Part shown: in pieces, positions 33,495 to 43,023 of the stretch
Numbering within the stretch: position 1 is the first letter of the stretch
How the letters are laid out: each line of letters opens with the position of its first letter
Assembly (NCBI RefSeq): GCF_000717025.1
Contig: NZ_JNXG01000006.1
Coordinates: 186,001 to 250,000, forward strand
Direction of reading: 5' to 3'
Source of the DNA: Streptomyces atroolivaceus
GTDB lineage: Bacteria > Actinomycetota > Actinomycetes > Streptomycetales > Streptomycetaceae
DNA length: 64,000 nucleotides
Made by a program: the position numbers and the translations under genes
The notes under the pieces: model-generated
Databases searched by the model: none
Told to the model about the DNA's origin: nothing
The model's input: only the letters and a program-made list of their open reading frames with translations

Positions 33495-35969
33495 TCAGCT
33501 GACGGTGACGAGGCGCTGTACGGACAGGCTGCGTGAGGACCGGCCGGCGTGGACGGTGTAAGAGCCGGGGGTGAGTTTCCAGGCGCCGGCAGTCCACACC
33601 GACAGGTCGCGGGCAGTAACGCTGAAAGTGATCCGAGTACTTGCACCGGGAGCGAGCGCGACCTTGCGGAAGCCGATCAGTCGCCGCGGCTCGGCCTGGG
33701 CGCCGGCAGGCAGGGCCGCGTAGAGCTGCACGACTTCGGTGCCCTCGCGGGATCCGGAGTTGGTGAGGGTGACGGCGGCAGTCAGCGTCCTGGTCGCTGT
33801 GTTGTAGGACGCTTCCAGGGAGCCGAGGTTGAAGGTGGTGTAGGACAAGCCGTGTCCGAAGGGGAACAGCGGGCTCTGGTTCTTCGCGTCGTAATAGCGG
33901 TAGCCGACCAGGTGCCCCTCGCTGTGGGAGACCGTGGGGCCATTGCCCGGGTAGGTGGGCTGCGTCGACCCGGGTCCCTGGGACGCCGTGACGGGGAAGG
34001 TGACCGGCAGACGGCCTGAGGGGTCTGCGTCACCGAAGAGGACGGCTGCCAATGCGGTACCCGTGGCGCGTCCGGCGTACCAGAGCTGGACGACCGCTTC
34101 GACATCGTTGATCCACGGCATGGCGACGGGGCCGTCGGTGTTCAGGACGACGATGGTGCGGGAGTTGGCTGCTGCTACGTCGGCGATGAGTTTGTCCTGG
34201 TCGCCCGGCAGGTCCAGGGAGCCGTGATCCATGTCCTCGCCCGCGACCCGGTTGACGATGACCACGGCTGCGTCACTGGTCCGTGCCGCGGCGACCGCGT
34301 CAGGTATGAGGGACTTCGGCTGCCAGCCGAGGGTGAGGCCGCAGGTACCGGTGTCGGCGGTGCTGTTGCTGTACTCGACGCTGATACTCACCGCCTTACC
34401 GGCTGTGAGGTCGATGATGCCCTGGAGCGGATAGTCGTACGGTCCGAGGAAGAATCGGCGGCTGTGGCGGGTGCCGGAGATGACCGTCCTGCCGTTGATG
34501 ACGAGCTTGGTGGTGCCTGAGGGCAGCATCGAGAAGCGGTGCGGGCCCGTTGTGGTCGGCGTGAGGGTGCCGCTCCAGCGGGCCGACCACACGGTGGGCA
34601 GCCCGGCCACGGGCGCACTGGTGAAGTCGATACCGGCGCTGACCTGTGTGGCGACGGGAGTACCGGACGGCTGGGCCGCGGCGTAGAAGCTGCCGGTCAG
34701 CCCCGCCGCGCCGGAGCCAGTGCGCAGCACCGTCGCCGGGACGGCGGTGAGGGGGATGTCTCCGAGGGTTCCCTGGCGGTAGGTGACGGTGACCCCGGTA
34801 CCGGCCCGGTCCTTGATGGCCGCCAGCGGGGTGGTCCAGGTGCCGGGATTCACGTAGGTGGAGCCGGAGACTCCTGTCAGGGCGGTGTTCTCGGCCGGGC
34901 CGATCACCACGAGCGATTTGACGGTGGGGGTCAGTGGGAGGGCTCGGCTGCGGTTGGTGAGCAAGACCGTGGAGCTGACGGCGAGTTCGTGGGCGAGGTC
35001 TTTGTGTGCCTGTGTACTGGCGTTCGCGGCAGGTGCCGGTACGGGGTGGTCGAACAGACCGTTGGCATACATGGTGTTGAGGATGCGCAGGGCGGCGTCG
35101 TCCAGGCGGGCCGCGGGGACGCTGCCGTCGGTGAGGCCGCCGACAGGTATCTTCACGCCCCCGGGGCCGAGTCCGCCGAGGTCCATTCCTGCCTTGACGG
35201 CTCCCACCGGGTCGTCGCCGGCCCAGAAGTCGGGGACGGTGTAGCCCTCCAGACCGATGGTCTTCTTGAGGTCGTTGAACAGCGCGGAGCTCTGAGTGGC
35301 GAACGTTCCGTTGATCTTGGGATAGGCCATCATCACCGAGGTGACGGGTACGGCGTCGATGATGCGCTCGAAGGAGGCGTGGTAGATCTCGTGCAGTGCC
35401 CGGTCGGAGATCTGCGCGTCGACGAAGAAACGGTTGACTTCCTGGGTGTAGGCGCTGAAGTGCTTGACGGTGGCAACGACGTGTTGTTCCTGGATGCGCC
35501 GGGTGAGCGCCGCGCCGAGGATGCCGGAGAGGAGCAGGTCCTCTCCCATGCTCTCGGCCTGCCGGCCGAAGTGCCAGGTGCGGGCGGTGTCGACGGTGGG
35601 GCCCAGAAGGTTGTTGTAACCCTTGGCACGTCCTTCGGCGCCCAGCGCCTGACCGAGCCGGCCGGCGAGGTCGGCATCGAACGTCGCGGCCTGCGCGAGG
35701 GGGACGGGGAAGGCCGTGACGCCGGTTTCCCCACGCAGGCCGGCTGAGGCGTCCACCATGGTCAGGGCAGGTATGCCGAGGGAGCTCAGGGCTGCGAAGT
35801 CGCAGCGGACGAGGGCCTCTTTCTGTGCGGCGGTCATCTTGGCCAGGAGGGCGACAGCCCTGCTGTCGGGGGCGGCGCCCGCGGTACGGCGGGGCGCTGC
35901 GGCGGCCGGTGCGATGCCTGAGGCCAGAGCGGTGAGGACGGCGGCTGAGAGAAATGTACGACGATTCAT
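33495..35969 (-). CDS. GH3 family beta-glucosidase with PA14 insert, exported
   Basis: An 824-residue glycoside hydrolase family 3 enzyme. The N-terminus MNRRTFLSAAVLTALASG is a twin-arginine-type signal. The N-terminal barrel has the KHFSAY motif and GYTVPDFWAGDD, whose Asp is in the nucleophile position (the usual SDW is altered to PDFW). A PA14 carbohydrate-binding insert (about 425-545) interrupts the C-terminal alpha/beta domain, and a fibronectin III-like domain ends the protein (EGTEVVQLYAAL, then RRLIGFRKVALAPG). ATG 35969 fits; the frame upstream is chance. It lies just downstream of a solute-binding protein gene on the same strand. PA14-containing GH3 enzymes often act on beta-gluco-oligosaccharides or plant glycosides. 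Confidence 0.88.
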   Translation of the reverse strand: MNRRTFLSAAVLTALASGIAPAAAAPRRTAGAAPDSRAVALLAKMTAAQKEALVRCDFAALSSLGIPALTMVDASAGLRGETGVTAFPVPLAQAATFDADLAGRLGQALGAEGRAKGYNNLLGPTVDTARTWHFGRQAESMGEDLLLSGILGAALTRRIQEQHVVATVKHFSAYTQEVNRFFVDAQISDRALHEIYHASFERIIDAVPVTSVMMAYPKINGTFATQSSALFNDLKKTIGLEGYTVPDFWAGDDPVGAVKAGMDLGGLGPGGVKIPVGGLTDGSVPAARLDDAALRILNTMYANGLFDHPVPAPAANASTQAHKDLAHELAVSSTVLLTNRSRALPLTPTVKSLVVIGPAENTALTGVSGSTYVNPGTWTTPLAAIKDRAGTGVTVTYRQGTLGDIPLTAVPATVLRTGSGAAGLTGSFYAAAQPSGTPVATQVSAGIDFTSAPVAGLPTVWSARWSGTLTPTTTGPHRFSMLPSGTTKLVINGRTVISGTRHSRRFFLGPYDYPLQGIIDLTAGKAVSISVEYSNSTADTGTCGLTLGWQPKSLIPDAVAAARTSDAAVVIVNRVAGEDMDHGSLDLPGDQDKLIADVAAANSRTIVVLNTDGPVAMPWINDVEAVVQLWYAGRATGTALAAVLFGDADPSGRLPVTFPVTASQGPGSTQPTYPGNGPTVSHSEGHLVGYRYYDAKNQSPLFPFGHGLSYTTFNLGSLEASYNTATRTLTAAVTLTNSGSREGTEVVQLYAALPAGAQAEPRRLIGFRKVALAPGASTRITFSVTARDLSVWTAGAWKLTPGSYTVHAGRSSRSLSVQRLVTVS

Positions 35970-36100
35970 GGCGGCTCTTCCATGAGGAATTGGGGGCAGG
36001 ACAAAACAGCGCCTTGGTCGGCGCGAGCAGCGGGACGCCGCACCTTGCGGGGATGGGGGGTGCTCACTGGCGCGCGCCGCCTGGGCACGGCACCTGCGGC

Positions 36101-37363
36101 TCATCCCTCCTGGTAGGCCTCATCGAGGGCGGCAAGGACGCCATCGATATCGGTGCGCCCGGAGAACAGTTTCTGGATCTGGATGAAGTGCTCCTGCTGG
36201 ACCTGAGGGTTGGGCCACAGCTGATCCATGAAGGGCACGGTGGTGCCGGCCTTCTGGTGTGCGACCAGTTCCTTGAGAACGGGGTCGGCCGTGAAGCGGT
36301 CGTTGGGGATGGCAGGCAGGGTGCCACTGTCCTGGTTGTAGAGGTTCTGGCCGGTGTCGGACCCGAGGAACTCGGCGAACTTCATGGCCAGCTCCTTGTT
36401 GTCACTGTCGGAGTTGACTCCATAGGCGGCTGACACTGCACCGGGCATGTGGGTCTGTGCCGCGTTGTTACTCGCGGGCACGGCGAACATGTCCAGTTGC
36501 AGTTCCGGAGCTGTCGCGGTGATGGCCGAGGTGCTGCTGGCGACTTGTATGACGCCCACCGCCCTGCCCTCGGCAACGTCCTGGATGGACGTCTCGTAGC
36601 TCGTCCCCAACGGATCGCTGCTGAAGCAGTCCCGCTCATCGAGCTCGACGTACTTCTCCAACGCCTCTCTCCAGCCGGAGTCGGCGAAGGTGGCCCGGCC
36701 GTCACCCATCTCGGTCGCGAACTTGGGATGGCCGGCGTAGACAGTGGTGGCGGCCAACGCGTAATCGGCCAGCTGGGTCACCCACGGTGTCTCGATACCG
36801 AGCGCGAACAGCACCTTGCCGCCGGCCTTCGCCTTGTCGCACAGCTGCAGCAACTCGTCCCACGTCTCGGGGGTGGTGCCGCCGATGTCGCGCATGGCCT
36901 TCTTGCTGTAGATCGCGCCGATACCGCTGTAGTTGGCCGGCACCGCATAGGTGGCGTCGCCGACCCGGGTCACCCACTTGGTGTCCTCCGGGACACTGCG
37001 CGCGAATTCCAGACCGGACAGATCGGCAAGTCGACCTGCGGACTCCAGCGTCCGGACAGCGGCAGGGTTGCCGTAGCCGGGCCAGACGGTGAAGACGTCA
37101 GGCGCCGCGCCTGAGGACAGCTGGGCGGGGAGGGTGCTCTGGAGCTGGTCGGTGTCGGCGTAGGTCACCGCGATCTTCACCTGCTGATTCTCTCGCTCGA
37201 AGGCCGCCACGACAGTCTTCATGGCTGAGCGGTCGGTGATATTGGCGGTGATCTTCAGAGTGCCGTCGTCGGTGGCTGCCGAGCCGGACCCACCGCAAGC
37301 GCTCAGGCTCATGGCGAGGCTCGTGACCATGACGGTGGCACGGACGCAGCGGGAGGTTCTCAT
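36101..37363 (-). CDS. Extracellular sugar-binding lipoprotein of an ABC transporter (orphan)
   Basis: A 420-residue family 1 solute-binding protein. The signal peptide ends in a lipobox (SLSAC, Cys about 23) followed by GGSGSA. Characteristic segments are FERENQQVKIAVTYADTDQL, APDVFTVWPGYG, YAVPANYSGIGAIYSKKAM and TWDELLQLCDKAK. It would deliver an oligosaccharide to an ABC permease pair. None is encoded beside it: its neighbour is the GH3 enzyme 131 bases downstream, probably co-transcribed. It may borrow the permeases at 41124-42921, or have lost its own. Confidence 0.87.
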   Translation of the reverse strand: MRTSRCVRATVMVTSLAMSLSACGGSGSAATDDGTLKITANITDRSAMKTVVAAFERENQQVKIAVTYADTDQLQSTLPAQLSSGAAPDVFTVWPGYGNPAAVRTLESAGRLADLSGLEFARSVPEDTKWVTRVGDATYAVPANYSGIGAIYSKKAMRDIGGTTPETWDELLQLCDKAKAGGKVLFALGIETPWVTQLADYALAATTVYAGHPKFATEMGDGRATFADSGWREALEKYVELDERDCFSSDPLGTSYETSIQDVAEGRAVGVIQVASSTSAITATAPELQLDMFAVPASNNAAQTHMPGAVSAAYGVNSDSDNKELAMKFAEFLGSDTGQNLYNQDSGTLPAIPNDRFTADPVLKELVAHQKAGTTVPFMDQLWPNPQVQQEHFIQIQKLFSGRTDIDGVLAALDEAYQEG

Positions 37364-38481
37364 GACAGGCTCCGTGCAGGAGAAGGGGAGAAGGTGATGT
37401 GCGTTGCCGAAGTGCAGCTGAGAGTCAGAGTGCTCCGGATGAAGTCATCTGCGGAGGGCTGACGACGTCCCAGCAGAGCTGCTCACACAGTGCACAGTTC
37501 ACCGGGGACGCGGACTGGATTCCGGTGACGGTGCCGGCGTCGCTCGGGGTCAGGGGGATCGGCTGACGGTTATGGGGCCGTGAGACGCCTTCTGGACCGC
37601 TCCGCCGGCGGGAGCAGACGACCAAGACCTCACCAGTCCGCCGATGTGGATCGGCGCTCAGCCCCTGAGGCCGACCGAGCAGGAAGGCCCCTGAATCACG
37701 AACGCCAGGCGGAGAAGGGAGTAATCAGAAGTCGTGCTCCGTTTTCGCGCGCTCCCCCGACCGCCGTGGCATCGACCGTGGCCGGAGCTGGGGCGTCAAG
37801 AAACGCCGGGGCGAAGCCGCAGTGCAGGAAGCCCAGGCGGCCTCAGCAGCCGACGAAGGACGGGCAGACCGTCGCCCCGGTCCTGCGGGCCGATCCGAGC
37901 GGGGCAACCGCCGGATCGCTCATGACTGGGGTCGTGGTCGTGACCAGTGCTGGGGAGGTGACGGTAGAGAATCTTCTGTTCACAGCGGCTCTCCCGGACG
38001 AGTCGGTGGCCGCTCGACGGGCCACCATGGGGGCGGGGCCGACCGAGCAGTCAGGTACACGGTCGACCCCAGCTTGAGGGGGATCTCATACGAACATCTC
38101 TTGCAGGCGAAACGCCTTTTCCGGAACTTTCGAGACAACCGCTGCCGCGTCCCACGGCGAGCGATTTCGGTGTCCGGCGACAGCCGCTCGTGAAGCGTTT
38201 CGACCAACAAAGGGGAAACTATTGCCTCTCACGGCTTCAGGTCAACCCTCGGGAAGCACGTACCTCAAGGAAATCTCACAACCATCAAGGAGGCGCCTTT
38301 CGCCGAACAATGCGATCTGAAATTTCAATTGAAACGCTTTACGAGACCGCCCTTTATCGGTGCAATGGATGGAGGCCATCCACAAGACGAATGCCGGAGA
38401 GTTCAACGAACCTTGGAATATCGAAGCCCGACGCATGCAGGCATGCGCCGGGCTTGCTGAAGCTGATGCGTGAAGGTTCGT
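37364..38481. other. Long regulatory/intergenic region between sugar genes
   Basis: About 1.1 kb with no convincing gene. The half nearest the rhamnosidase 3' end (about 38080-38450) is poorer in GC than its surroundings and contains several palindromes of GAAA/TTTC type, listed separately. The other half (37364-38080) shows only low-complexity frames. Confidence 0.5.
38108..38343. promoter_or_regulatory. Cluster of GAAA/TTTC palindromes (LacI-type operator candidates)
   Basis: Within 240 bases are GCGAAACGCCTTTTCC (38108-38123), CGGAACTTTCG (38122-38132, one mismatch from the CGAAACTTTCG box described for Streptomyces xylanase genes), GAAGCGTTTC (38192-38201), the perfect 12-base palindrome TTTCAATTGAAA (38323-38334) and GAAACGCTTT (38331-38340). 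LacI-family proteins bind such sequences and two are encoded at 44.6-46.7 kb. Which gene they would control is unclear, as both flanking genes are read on the minus strand. Confidence 0.4.
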
Positions 38482-41076
38482 TCAGGAAGCCTTTATGGCT
38501 ATTTTCTCCGTGTCGAGGACATGTTCGCCCGGCCCCAGGGCGACCGGCGTGCAGCCGGGCAGTTCCGCGGTTGCTTCACAGCCCTCCGGTACGACGATGT
38601 CGGCTCTGAGCCCCGTGGCGGTCTGCTCCCACGAGATGGACACCGTTCCGTAGGGCGTCTCGTGCCGGGCCTGGGCCGAGGTGATGCCGCCGCCGGGGCG
38701 GGGACGGAAGGTGATCTTCCGGTATCCGGGGGCCGTGGCGGTGATGCCGCCGACCACACGGTGGAGCCAGTCGGCGACGGCCCCGAGGGCGTAGTGGTTG
38801 AACGATGTCATGCCCCCGGGGTTGAGGGTGCCGTCGGGGCGGAGGCTGTCCCAGCGTTCCCAGATCGTCGTGGCGCCCATGGTCACGGTGTACAGCCAGG
38901 AGGGGCATTCGGTCTGCAGGAGCAGGCGGTAGGCGATGTCGAGGTGCCCGGTGTCGGTGAGCGCGTCACAGATCAGCGGGGTTCCGACGAAGCCGGTGGC
39001 GATGCGGGCGCCGTCCTCGATGACCAGCTCGGCCAGGCGGTCACCGGCCGGCTGCCGCTGCGGCGTGGTCAGCAGGCCGAAGGCGAGTGCGACGGCGTAG
39101 GCGGTGGGACTGTCGCTCGTCATGCGGCCCGAGGGAAGGACGTACCGGTGGCGGAAGGCTTCAGCCACCTCGCCGGCGAGTGCGCTGTATCGCTCGGCTT
39201 CCGCGTCATTCCCCAGCACGTCTGCCGTCAGGGCGAGGTGGCGGGCGGAGTGGGCGAAGTAGGCCGTGGCGACGAGGTAGCGGTCGGTGCGGCCGGAGGC
39301 CGGGTCGTCGGGCGGTGCGGCCGGGTCGAGCCAGTCTCCCAGCTGGAAGCCGGTGTCCCATAGGCGGGTCGGGCCAGCGAGGCGTTCGACGAGGTCGACC
39401 CACTTCTTGGCCATCGGATAGTGGCGGCGGAGGAGGGCGAGGTCCCCGAAGCGCTGGTGGAGCGTCCAGGGGGTGAGCGGGGCGACGTCCCCCCAGGCGG
39501 CGCCCGGGTGGATCGGCGTCCACATGGGTCCGCCCGGGATGACGGGTACGTACCAGGGGATCGTGCCGTCGGGCAGTTGCTCGAGGCCGACGTCGGTGAG
39601 CCAGGAGTCGAGCATGCCCGCGCAGTCGTAGAGGAAGCTTGCGGTGGGTGCGAAGATCTGGATGTCGCCGGTCCAGCCGAGGCGTTCGTCGCGCTGGGGG
39701 CAGTCGGTGGGGATGTCGACGAAGTTGCCGCGCATGCTCCATACGACGTTCTCGTGCAGGCGGTTGACCAGCGGGTCGCTGCACTCGAACCAGCCGGTTC
39801 GCCGCATGTCCGTGTGGTACACCCGGGCGGTCACCATGCCGGCGGTCAGATCGGGTGTCCAGCCGCTGACTTCGGCGTAGCGGAAGCCGTGGAGGGTGAA
39901 GCGTGGTTCCCAGGTGATCGGCCCCCGTCCGGAGAGCATCAGGGTGTCGGTGGCGTACGCCTCGCGCAGCGGCCGCGTGGCGAGTTCGCCCGCGTCCAGG
40001 ACCTCGGCGTGCCGGAGGGTGACGGCGGTGCCGGCCGGGCCGTCGAGGGTGACGCGGAGGCGGCCGACGAGGTTCTGGCCGAAGTCGAGCAGGTGGCGGT
40101 CGTCGCCGGTACGGGTCACCTCGACCGGTGCGATCTCCTCGGTGCAGCGCACCGGTGGGCCCGTCGGGGCGACGAGGGTGCCGAGGTCACGGCTGTGCGT
40201 GCGCACGGGGGCCCACCCCCCCGCGGCGGTGCCGGCGGGGGTGGCCCAGCCGGGGTCGTACAGCCGGGCGTCGAACGTCTCGCCCTCGTACAGGCCGCTG
40301 GTCAGGATCGGTCCGGGGGCGGCGCTCCAGGTGCCGTCCGTGGCGATCGTGGCCGTGGTGCCGTCCTCGTACGTCACCTCCAGCTGGGCGATGAGGGACT
40401 GGTCGGTGCCGTAGATGTTGCGGGTGCCGCCGTCGAAGCCGTACTTGCCGCGGTACCAGCCGTCACCGAGCCAGGCTCCGATGGTGTTGGCGCCTGTGGT
40501 GAGGTGGCCGGTGACGTCGTGGGTGCGGTAGCGCAAGCGATGCGGGTACACCGTCCAGCCCGGGGCCAGGGTCTCGTCGCCGACCCGGCGCCCGTTGATC
40601 TCCGCCTCGTACAGACCGTGCGCCGTGATGTAGAGGCGGGCGCGCGTGACGGGCCCGTCGAGACAGAAGTCCTTGCGGACACGCGCCGGGCGACGGTCGG
40701 CTTCCGGGTCCTCGTACCAGGCCGCACCGACCGGGACGGCGTGCCAGTCGGCCGCGTCGAGCAGACCCGCCTCGACCACACTTGGCCCACTCCAGCCCGA
40801 GGGGGCATCGGAGTCCGTCGTCCAGACGCGGACACGGACGGTTACGCGTTCGCGGGAGGTCAGCGGTGCGCCGGGCCAGGCAACGAGCACCTGGTCCCGC
40901 CCGGCGACGCGGCCGGTGCGGTCGGCCCGTCCGGCGCGGGTGAGTTCGACTTCGTACGCTTCCTGGGAACCGCCGCCTTTCGGCAACGTCCACGTCAGGC
41001 GCGGGGTGGGGGCCCCGATGCCGATGCCGTCCGGGAAATGCTCGAAGGACACCGGTGAGGGCTGAGGGGGGAGCAA
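38482..41076 (-). CDS. Alpha-L-rhamnosidase, GH78
   Basis: An 864-residue glycoside hydrolase family 78 enzyme that releases terminal alpha-L-rhamnose from plant glycosides or rhamnogalacturonan. The order is an N-terminal beta domain (SFEHFPDGIGIG...), the RKDFCLDGPVTRARLYITAH segment, then GLYEAEINGRRVGDETLAPG, the rhamnosidase concanavalin-like domain, the (alpha/alpha)6 barrel with DCPQRDERLGWTGD (acidic pair with the catalytic Glu/Asp) and GMTSFNHYALGAVADWL, then a C-terminal beta domain. There is no signal peptide, so it acts inside the cell on imported glycosides. I chose TTG 41076, with GAAAGG six bases before it; GTG 41052 is an alternative. The long open frame upstream overlaps the permease gene and is chance. 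Last gene of the minus-strand ABC operon. Confidence 0.88.
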   Translation of the reverse strand: MLPPQPSPVSFEHFPDGIGIGAPTPRLTWTLPKGGGSQEAYEVELTRAGRADRTGRVAGRDQVLVAWPGAPLTSRERVTVRVRVWTTDSDAPSGWSGPSVVEAGLLDAADWHAVPVGAAWYEDPEADRRPARVRKDFCLDGPVTRARLYITAHGLYEAEINGRRVGDETLAPGWTVYPHRLRYRTHDVTGHLTTGANTIGAWLGDGWYRGKYGFDGGTRNIYGTDQSLIAQLEVTYEDGTTATIATDGTWSAAPGPILTSGLYEGETFDARLYDPGWATPAGTAAGGWAPVRTHSRDLGTLVAPTGPPVRCTEEIAPVEVTRTGDDRHLLDFGQNLVGRLRVTLDGPAGTAVTLRHAEVLDAGELATRPLREAYATDTLMLSGRGPITWEPRFTLHGFRYAEVSGWTPDLTAGMVTARVYHTDMRRTGWFECSDPLVNRLHENVVWSMRGNFVDIPTDCPQRDERLGWTGDIQIFAPTASFLYDCAGMLDSWLTDVGLEQLPDGTIPWYVPVIPGGPMWTPIHPGAAWGDVAPLTPWTLHQRFGDLALLRRHYPMAKKWVDLVERLAGPTRLWDTGFQLGDWLDPAAPPDDPASGRTDRYLVATAYFAHSARHLALTADVLGNDAEAERYSALAGEVAEAFRHRYVLPSGRMTSDSPTAYAVALAFGLLTTPQRQPAGDRLAELVIEDGARIATGFVGTPLICDALTDTGHLDIAYRLLLQTECPSWLYTVTMGATTIWERWDSLRPDGTLNPGGMTSFNHYALGAVADWLHRVVGGITATAPGYRKITFRPRPGGGITSAQARHETPYGTVSISWEQTATGLRADIVVPEGCEATAELPGCTPVALGPGEHVLDTEKIAIKAS

Positions 41077-41123
41077 GGAAAGCCTTTCGTCACGTGCACG
41101 GGAGCGGGGGTTGCGGGCGTGGC

Positions 41124-42032
41124 TCAGCCCTTGACCGCTCCCGCGGTGAGGCCCTTCATGACCTTCTGGTTGAGGAAGAGATAGATCAGGAGGGTGCCGA
41201 AGACGTTGATGCAGATGGCGGCGAACAGAGGGCCGTACTGGGTGGCGCCGAAGTCCCCGGTGAAGTTGAGCAGGCCGACCTGGATGGTGCGCAGGTCCTG
41301 GTTGTTGGTGAAGGTCAGTGCGATGAGCAGGTCGTTCCAGATGAAGAAGAACTGCACCAGGCCGACCGTGAGCAGGGCGTTGCGCACCAGGGGCACGCTG
41401 ATGGTCCAGAAGGCGCGCAGGATGCCGGCGCCGTCGATGGTGGCGGCCTCGAAGAGTTCGCGGGGGACCGTGCGGTAGTACGTGGCCATCATGAAGACGG
41501 TCAGCGGCAGGCCGGTGCCGGTGTAGGTGAGGATCAGCGGCCACAGGGTGCCGGACAGACCGGCCTGGAAGTACACGGTGAACAGCGGCAGGAGAATCAT
41601 CTGCGGGGGCACCATCATGCCCGCCAGGAAGACGAGAAGGGTGAGGCTGCGGCCCTTCCACACCATGATCTGCAGGGCGAATCCCGCGGCCGTGCCCAGG
41701 AGCAGCATGAGCGCCAGGGCGGGCAGGACGGCGAGCAGGCTGTTCTGGACGTAGAGACCCAGGTGGCCGGTGGTCCAGGCCTCGGAGTAGTTGCCCCATT
41801 GCCAGGTCGTGGGCAGGCTCCAGGTGGAGTTGTTCAGGTAGTCGTCGTTGGACTTCAGGGAGGTCAGGAACATCCAGATCAGCGGGTAGATCTCGACGAC
41901 CAGCAGCAGGGTGACGACGATCTTCACCCACAGCCGGCGCGGTGTCCTGGGCCTGCGGCTCGGTCCGGCGTTTCCGGAGAGCCCTCGGCTCCAGCGGCCT
42001 GCGGAGGTCTTCGCAGGTGTTTCGATGGCCAT
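41124..42032 (-). CDS. Sugar ABC transporter permease, MalG type
   Basis: A 302-residue inner-membrane permease with six hydrophobic segments. The cytoplasmic EAA loop EAATIDGAGILRAFWTISVP interacts with the ATPase. The N-terminus is a charged Pro/Arg-rich cytosolic arm. It follows the MalF-type gene by 4 bases and precedes the rhamnosidase by about 47 bases, so the three belong to one transcript with the binding protein. No ATPase gene is present; Streptomyces sugar importers normally share MsiK. Confidence 0.9.
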   Translation of the reverse strand: MAIETPAKTSAGRWSRGLSGNAGPSRRPRTPRRLWVKIVVTLLLVVEIYPLIWMFLTSLKSNDDYLNNSTWSLPTTWQWGNYSEAWTTGHLGLYVQNSLLAVLPALALMLLLGTAAGFALQIMVWKGRSLTLLVFLAGMMVPPQMILLPLFTVYFQAGLSGTLWPLILTYTGTGLPLTVFMMATYYRTVPRELFEAATIDGAGILRAFWTISVPLVRNALLTVGLVQFFFIWNDLLIALTFTNNQDLRTIQVGLLNFTGDFGATQYGPLFAAICINVFGTLLIYLFLNQKVMKGLTAGAVKG

Positions 42033-42036
42033 GTGC

Positions 42037-42921
42037 TCAGCCCTCCGTGAGGTCGCGCTGCGAGACGCGGTAGACGACCAGGCTCACCAGCAGGCAGACC
42101 ACGGTCAGCAGCAGGGCGATGGTGCTGCCGTATCCGTAGTCGCTGTAGGTGAACGACGTCTGGAACATGTAAAGGGTCAAGGGGGTGGTGCCGTTGCCGG
42201 GGCCCCCGTTGGTCAGGGCGACGACGGAGTCGAACACCTTCAGGGTTCCGTTGATGCTGAAGATCAGTGACGACATCAGAACCGGCAGGGACAGAGGCAG
42301 CACGATGTGGCGGATCAGCCGCAGTCCCGAGGCGCCGTCCAGGCGGGCCGATTCGAGGACCTCGTCGGGGATGTCCACCAGGCCGGCGAAGAGCAGGACG
42401 GCGTAGAAGCCCATGGAACGCCAGATGTCCATGACGATCAGGACCCAGAATGCGCTTCCCGCACTGCCGAAGAAATCGATGGATTCGATTCCGACCGCAT
42501 TGAGCAACGAATTGACCGGGCCTGTCTGCGGGGCGACCTGGAAGAACTTCTGGAAGAGCAGGCCCACCGCGACCGTGGGGAGCACTACGGGGAAGAAGGC
42601 CAGGGTGCGGATGAGCGCGGAGGACTTCTTGAGGAAGAACACGTAGAGCAGTGCCAGCAGATAACCGGCGACGACCTGTCCTACCGTGACGATGGCGGCG
42701 TATTTGAGAGTGAACCAGAGAGCGTCATGGACGGCCGGGTCATCGAACAAGCGGGAAAAGTTGGCGACCCCGTTTCCGGTGAAGCCGTCGATGGTGTTGC
42801 CCTTGGTGAAGGAATACCCGAGCGACCACACGATCGGGACCAGCATGATCAATGAATAGACCAGAAGGGCGGGACCGAGGAGGATCGCGATGGCCCTGCG
42901 GTCACCGAGTACGCGGTGCAT
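42037..42921 (-). CDS. Sugar ABC transporter permease, MalF type
   Basis: A 294-residue permease with six hydrophobic segments and the EAA-type loop ESARLDGASGLRLIRHIVLP. The N-terminal segment ILLGPALLVYSLIMLVPIVW is the first helix and the periplasmic loop contains SFTKGNTIDGF. It pairs with the MalG-type protein to import a rhamnose-containing oligosaccharide or glycoside, as judged by the rhamnosidase in the operon. The first gene downstream of the binding protein, 102 bases away. Confidence 0.9.
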   Translation of the reverse strand: MHRVLGDRRAIAILLGPALLVYSLIMLVPIVWSLGYSFTKGNTIDGFTGNGVANFSRLFDDPAVHDALWFTLKYAAIVTVGQVVAGYLLALLYVFFLKKSSALIRTLAFFPVVLPTVAVGLLFQKFFQVAPQTGPVNSLLNAVGIESIDFFGSAGSAFWVLIVMDIWRSMGFYAVLLFAGLVDIPDEVLESARLDGASGLRLIRHIVLPLSLPVLMSSLIFSINGTLKVFDSVVALTNGGPGNGTTPLTLYMFQTSFTYSDYGYGSTIALLLTVVCLLVSLVVYRVSQRDLTEG

Positions 42922-43023
42922 GGATGGTGTCCACTTCGTTTCCGTTGAAGAAACCTGTCGGAACGGAACCGGGGGCAGCCCACGCGTATGGCGCGAGGAG
43001 GCCGATGGGCCGCCCCCGGTTGA

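Noticed and set aside
41077..41931. Apparent extension of the rhamnosidase into the permease region
   Set aside because: It is an alternative frame of the MalG-type permease gene, His/Pro/Arg-rich, and the GH78 N-terminal domain starts near 41076.
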